From contig WRHT01000055.1 of the NCBI GenBank assembly GCA_009783115.1, forward strand, positions 1 through 8,351: a stretch of 8,351 nt of DNA, read 5' to 3'. Numbering within the stretch: the first letter of the stretch is position 1; each line of letters opens with the position of its first letter. This document shows positions 6,394-8,351 of this stretch, one piece after another. Under the pieces are notes generated by a model. That model was not told where the DNA came from and made no database searches. It worked only from the letters and a program-made list of their open reading frames with translations. Position numbers and translations under genes: made by a program. This stretch comes from Desulfovibrionaceae bacterium (GTDB lineage: Bacteria; Desulfobacterota; Desulfovibrionia; Desulfovibrionales; Desulfovibrionaceae).

Positions 6394-7167
6394 CTAAATT
6401 TCTCTGATACTCGGATGTTCACCGCAAAGAGGACAACCGGGATCCTTGCGCAGGCGGAACTCGTGGAAGCGCATGCTCCAGGCGTCAACGCCCAACAGGC
6501 GATCAATGAGTGGCCGCCCGCCCCCCAGGATGAGCTTAATTATCTCATTGGCCTGGATGCAGCCCACAATCCCCGGCAGAACTGCCAGGACGCCGGCTTC
6601 TCCGCCTGAAAGAATCTCGCCCGCTTCCGGCGGCTCCGGGTAAAGGCAGCGCAGGCAGCTTCCCCTGCCGGTATCGAAGACCGCGGCCTGGCCTTCAAAG
6701 CGCAGAACCGCGCCGTACACGTCCGTCTTGCCCAGAAGGGCGCAAGCATCGTTGATCAGGTAGCGGGTGGCGAAATTATCCGAGGCGTCGGCAATGACGT
6801 CGAAATCCCGAAAAATATCCAGGGCATTGGCGCGGCTGATCCTGACGTTGAATTCCGGCACTCGCGCCCAGGGATTTAGACTCTGTACGCGCTCGCGGGC
6901 GGAAGATGTTTTCAGCCGGCCCAGGGACGAAACGCTGTGGATGACCTGCCGCTGCAAGTTGCTCGCCTCCACCGCGTCATCATCCGCCAGCCCGATGACC
7001 CCCACCCCGGCCGCCGCCAGGTATAGCCCAAGGGCGGAACCCAAACCCCCAGCGCCCACTACGAGCACCTTGGCGGCCTTAAGTTTTCGCTGCCCCGACG
7101 GGCCGATTTCCGGCATAACCAAGTGGCGGCTGTAACGGATCATTTCGTCATCGGAGAGTTCAGCCAT
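6394..7167 (-). CDS. moeB: MoeB/ThiF/HesA-family sulfur-carrier adenylyltransferase
   Basis: E1-like enzyme of 257 residues, near the usual MoeB length. Family members adenylate the C-terminal Gly-Gly of a small sulfur carrier (MoaD for molybdopterin, ThiS for thiamine). Visible motifs are RYSRHLVMPEIG (11-22), nucleotide-binding GAGGLGS (38-44), NLQRQ (70-74), SDNFATRYLIND (129-140), YGAVLRFEGQ (151-160), CLRCLYPEPP (171-180) and CPLCG (245-249). The last two supply a four-Cys zinc site (C171, C174, C245, C248). The cysteine normally found in CxEAGV is Gly188 here (SGGEAGV), which argues for an adenylation-only enzyme. AAGGAG (7178-7173) lies 5 nt before the ATG, a strong start. The gene stands alone on this strand with no MoaD or ThiS carrier beside it, so moeB is the best guess and thiF or a broader HesA-type role is possible. 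It diverges from the transporter gene. Confidence 0.88.
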   Translation of the reverse strand: MAELSDDEMIRYSRHLVMPEIGPSGQRKLKAAKVLVVGAGGLGSALGLYLAAAGVGVIGLADDDAVEASNLQRQVIHSVSSLGRLKTSSARERVQSLNPWARVPEFNVRISRANALDIFRDFDVIADASDNFATRYLINDACALLGKTDVYGAVLRFEGQAAVFDTGRGSCLRCLYPEPPEAGEILSGGEAGVLAVLPGIVGCIQANEIIKLILGGGRPLIDRLLGVDAWSMRFHEFRLRKDPGCPLCGEHPSIREI

Positions 7168-7185
7168 ACCGGCTCCTTGTGTTCA

Positions 7186-7269
7186 CCCGGATCACTAACA
7201 TTTTACGGACTAAAACGCTCCAAGTTTATCCGGGACCATAAAAAACTTGACTGGGGTCCCCGGATGGTC
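7186..7269. promoter_or_regulatory. Divergent control region with three CCCGGAT boxes and an inverted repeat
   Basis: The gap between the moeB-like gene and the transporter contains CCCGGAT at 7186-7192 (+), 7228-7234 (-) and 7259-7265 (+). The second and third copies belong to a larger imperfect inverted repeat, TCCGGGACC (7229-7237) with GGTCCCCGGA (7255-7264, one extra C). An overlapping pair, GACCAT (7234-7239) and ATGGTC (7264-7269), is also present. The inverted repeat spans a -35-like TTGACT (7247-7252). These positions are seen directly. That they form an operator for one or both genes is inference. Confidence 0.45.
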
Positions 7270-7275
7270 AATTAA
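7247..7275 (+). promoter_or_regulatory. Possible sigma-70-type promoter of the transporter gene
   Basis: TTGACT (7247-7252) matches the -35 consensus at five of six bases. With a 17-nt spacer the -10 would be AATTAA (7270-7275), which matches only three of six. If real, transcription would begin close to the ATG at 7283, giving a very short or absent leader. The weak -10 keeps confidence low. Confidence 0.3.
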
Positions 7276-7282
7276 CAAATCC

Positions 7283-8176
7283 ATGCAGATCAGCAGACGC
7301 AAGGCCATTGCCCTCCTATTGCTCATTGTTTTCTTTTGGGGCACAACCTGGGTGGCCATGGGGGCGCTCGTGCGCGAGATCACCCCGGTCTGGCTGGCCG
7401 CCTTCCGCTACATCATCGCTCTGGCCGCGGTGATCCTCGTCCAGGGGGCGAGCGGCAATCTGACCCTGCCCAGAAAAGGGGATACCCCAATCATTCTGGT
7501 GGTCGCCATCTTCTCCCTCACCCTCTGCTCCATTACCATGGCCACCGGCCTACAGTTCGTCCCCCCCGGACGCTCCGTGGTGCTGGGCTACACCCATTCC
7601 CTGTGGGTGGCTCCAGGGGCCTGGCTCTTTCTGCGCGAGGAGCTTCCTCCGAGGCGTCTGGCCGGGGTTATCCTGGGCATAAGCGGCATCATCACGCTCT
7701 GCGACCCGCCGGCCATAATCCACGGCCAGGGATTCAACCCCCTGGGCTATGCCATGCTCCTGCTGAACGCCCTGTCCTTTTCCGTGGCCATACTTTACAC
7801 CCGCAGGCATGTCTGGGTTTCCTCCCCTTTTCAGGTGCTTTTCTGGCAATTTCTACTGGCCGCCGCCCTGCTCTCGCTGTTGGCCCTGCTTATAGAAGGC
7901 CCTCCGAATTTTTCCCTTTCGCCCCTGAACATACTGCTCCTGCTCCATATCGGCATCCCCGGCGGGGCCCTGGCCTTCTGGGCCGTGAGCGTAGTCAATT
8001 CCAGCCTGCCCGCCACCGCCACCTCCCTCGGCATCCTGGCCGCTCCTCTGGTGGGCATATTCTTTTCCGCCATTTTCATGAACGAACGGATAGACGCCGC
8101 CTTAATCGCGGCCGTTTTCATGATCCTGGGCGGGATCCTCCTGGGGAACAGCCAAAAAGCATCGAACAACGGCTGA
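7283..8176 (+). CDS. EamA/DMT-superfamily membrane transporter
   Basis: Integral inner-membrane protein of 297 residues from ATG 7283, the usual length for ten-helix drug/metabolite transporters made of two EamA repeats. The first helix carries the family signature FFWGTTWVAMGAL, followed by ITPVWLAAFRY. The first repeat ends around GISGIITLCDP. The second starts near NPLGYAMLLLNALSFSVAILYTRR and ends with NERIDAALIAAVFMILGGILLG, also typical. The cargo cannot be predicted; relatives export amino acids, metabolites or drugs. A TTG at 7247 would add 12 residues, but it lies inside a possible -35 element and those residues do not look like part of the family. No Shine-Dalgarno stands before ATG 7283, and the small ATG at 7264 stops after three codons. 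It diverges from the moeB-like gene and is followed by an intrinsic terminator. Confidence 0.92.
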   Translation: MQISRRKAIALLLLIVFFWGTTWVAMGALVREITPVWLAAFRYIIALAAVILVQGASGNLTLPRKGDTPIILVVAIFSLTLCSITMATGLQFVPPGRSVVLGYTHSLWVAPGAWLFLREELPPRRLAGVILGISGIITLCDPPAIIHGQGFNPLGYAMLLLNALSFSVAILYTRRHVWVSSPFQVLFWQFLLAAALLSLLALLIEGPPNFSLSPLNILLLLHIGIPGGALAFWAVSVVNSSLPATATSLGILAAPLVGIFFSAIFMNERIDAALIAAVFMILGGILLGNSQKASNNG

Positions 8177-8218
8177 GCCAGCTTGTTGACCGCCCCTTGC
8201 CTATTTCAAAAAAATCAG

Positions 8219-8235
8219 GCAGAGTATTACCCTGC
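8219..8235. repeat. Near-perfect 17-bp palindrome after the transporter gene
   Basis: GCAGAGTATTACCCTGC has dyad symmetry around T8227, with seven of eight base pairs complementary (8223/8231 mismatched). The one-base centre makes it more like a protein-binding DNA site than an RNA hairpin. It lies between the transporter stop and the terminator. It could arise by chance. Confidence 0.3.
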
Positions 8236-8242
8236 ATCAAGA

Positions 8243-8275
8243 CCGCGCCCCGGCCCAAACCCCGGCGCGGCTTTT
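8243..8275 (+). terminator. Intrinsic terminator downstream of the transporter gene
   Basis: CCGCGCC (8243-8249) pairs perfectly with GGCGCGG (8264-8270) around a 14-nt loop and is followed at once by CTTTT (8271-8275). This is the only hairpin in the window with both a strong GC stem and a T-run. It would separate the transporter transcript from the next gene. The T-run continues into TATATAAAG, which could serve as a -10 element for that gene, though no matching -35 is evident. Confidence 0.7.
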
Positions 8276-8306
8276 ATATAAAGACCAGACCCCAGGAACC
8301 AATGTT

Positions 8307-8351
8307 ATGAGCACGCCCATATCCCGCAAGGGTTTCAATCTTCTGCTGGAA
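8307..8351 (+). CDS. Probable GreA/GreB-family transcription elongation factor, N-terminus only
   Basis: Fifteen codons are present before the window ends: MSTPISRKGFNLLLE. The pattern TPIS-x-x-G-[FY]-x-x-L is what begins GreA and GreB proteins, which enter the RNA polymerase secondary channel and promote cleavage of backtracked transcripts. AGGAA (8293-8297) stands 9 nt before ATG 8307; the earlier ATG at 8302 meets a stop after two codons. Fifteen residues are too few for certainty, so the assignment is tentative and no symbol is given. Confidence 0.5.
   Translation, partial: MSTPISRKGFNLLLE

Noticed and set aside
6319..6609. 96-codon plus-strand frame in the argB-moeB gap and over the end of the moeB-like gene
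   Set aside because: No Shine-Dalgarno and no domain; most of it is antisense to conserved moeB-like codons.
7336..8310. 324-codon frame overlapping the transporter in another plus frame
   Set aside because: His/Gly/Pro/Arg-rich translation typical of a shifted reading, and it runs through the terminator hairpin. The EamA frame explains the DNA.
1..8351. Mobile elements, CRISPR arrays, toxin-antitoxin pairs or phage-defence genes
   Set aside because: No transposase, integrase, terminal repeats, regular spacer-repeat pattern or defence domain was seen. The RHH domain at 1621 is fused to PilZ and has no toxin partner.

Overview
The window is compact, moderately GC-rich bacterial DNA with short intergenic gaps. 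The gene set and protein styles (a sigma-54 activator paired with a PilZ protein, an arginine-sensitive type ArgB, a FolC, a HesA/MoeB/ThiF-type E1-like enzyme, a periplasmic TPR protein with a Cys-rich tail) suggest a deltaproteobacterium, most likely a Desulfovibrionales relative. This is a judgement from sequence style, not a database match. There are no rRNA or tRNA genes, insertion sequences, CRISPR arrays or prophage genes. No anti-phage or other obviously new multi-gene system is visible.

Left part (1-2124): two genes read rightward, probably as one operon. The first is a sigma-54-dependent activator whose N-terminal receiver-like domain has lost the phosphorylation residues. The second, 16 nt downstream, is a small protein that appears to join a ribbon-helix-helix DNA-binding domain to a PilZ (cyclic-di-GMP-binding type) domain. 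Together they look like a regulatory pair that may answer to cyclic-di-GMP rather than to phosphorylation. This is the most interesting part of the window.

Middle part (2121-6275): a leftward lipoprotein gene (DUF4163/DUF3298, RsiV/PdaC-like) meets the PilZ gene tail-to-tail, with the two stop codons interlocked. Its 5' end lies almost back-to-back with a rightward run of three genes: a secreted TPR protein, folC (folate polyglutamylation) and argB (second step of arginine synthesis). folC and argB overlap by 4 nt. The start of the lipoprotein is uncertain, because the best ribosome binding site serves an ATG in a different frame.

Right part (6276-8351): a leftward moeB/thiF-like adenylyltransferase gene converges on argB and diverges from an EamA/DMT-family membrane transporter. 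The divergent region between them carries three copies of CCCGGAT and an inverted repeat, a candidate operator. After the transporter comes a good intrinsic terminator. The window then ends 15 codons into a gene whose N-terminus resembles GreA/GreB transcript-cleavage factors.
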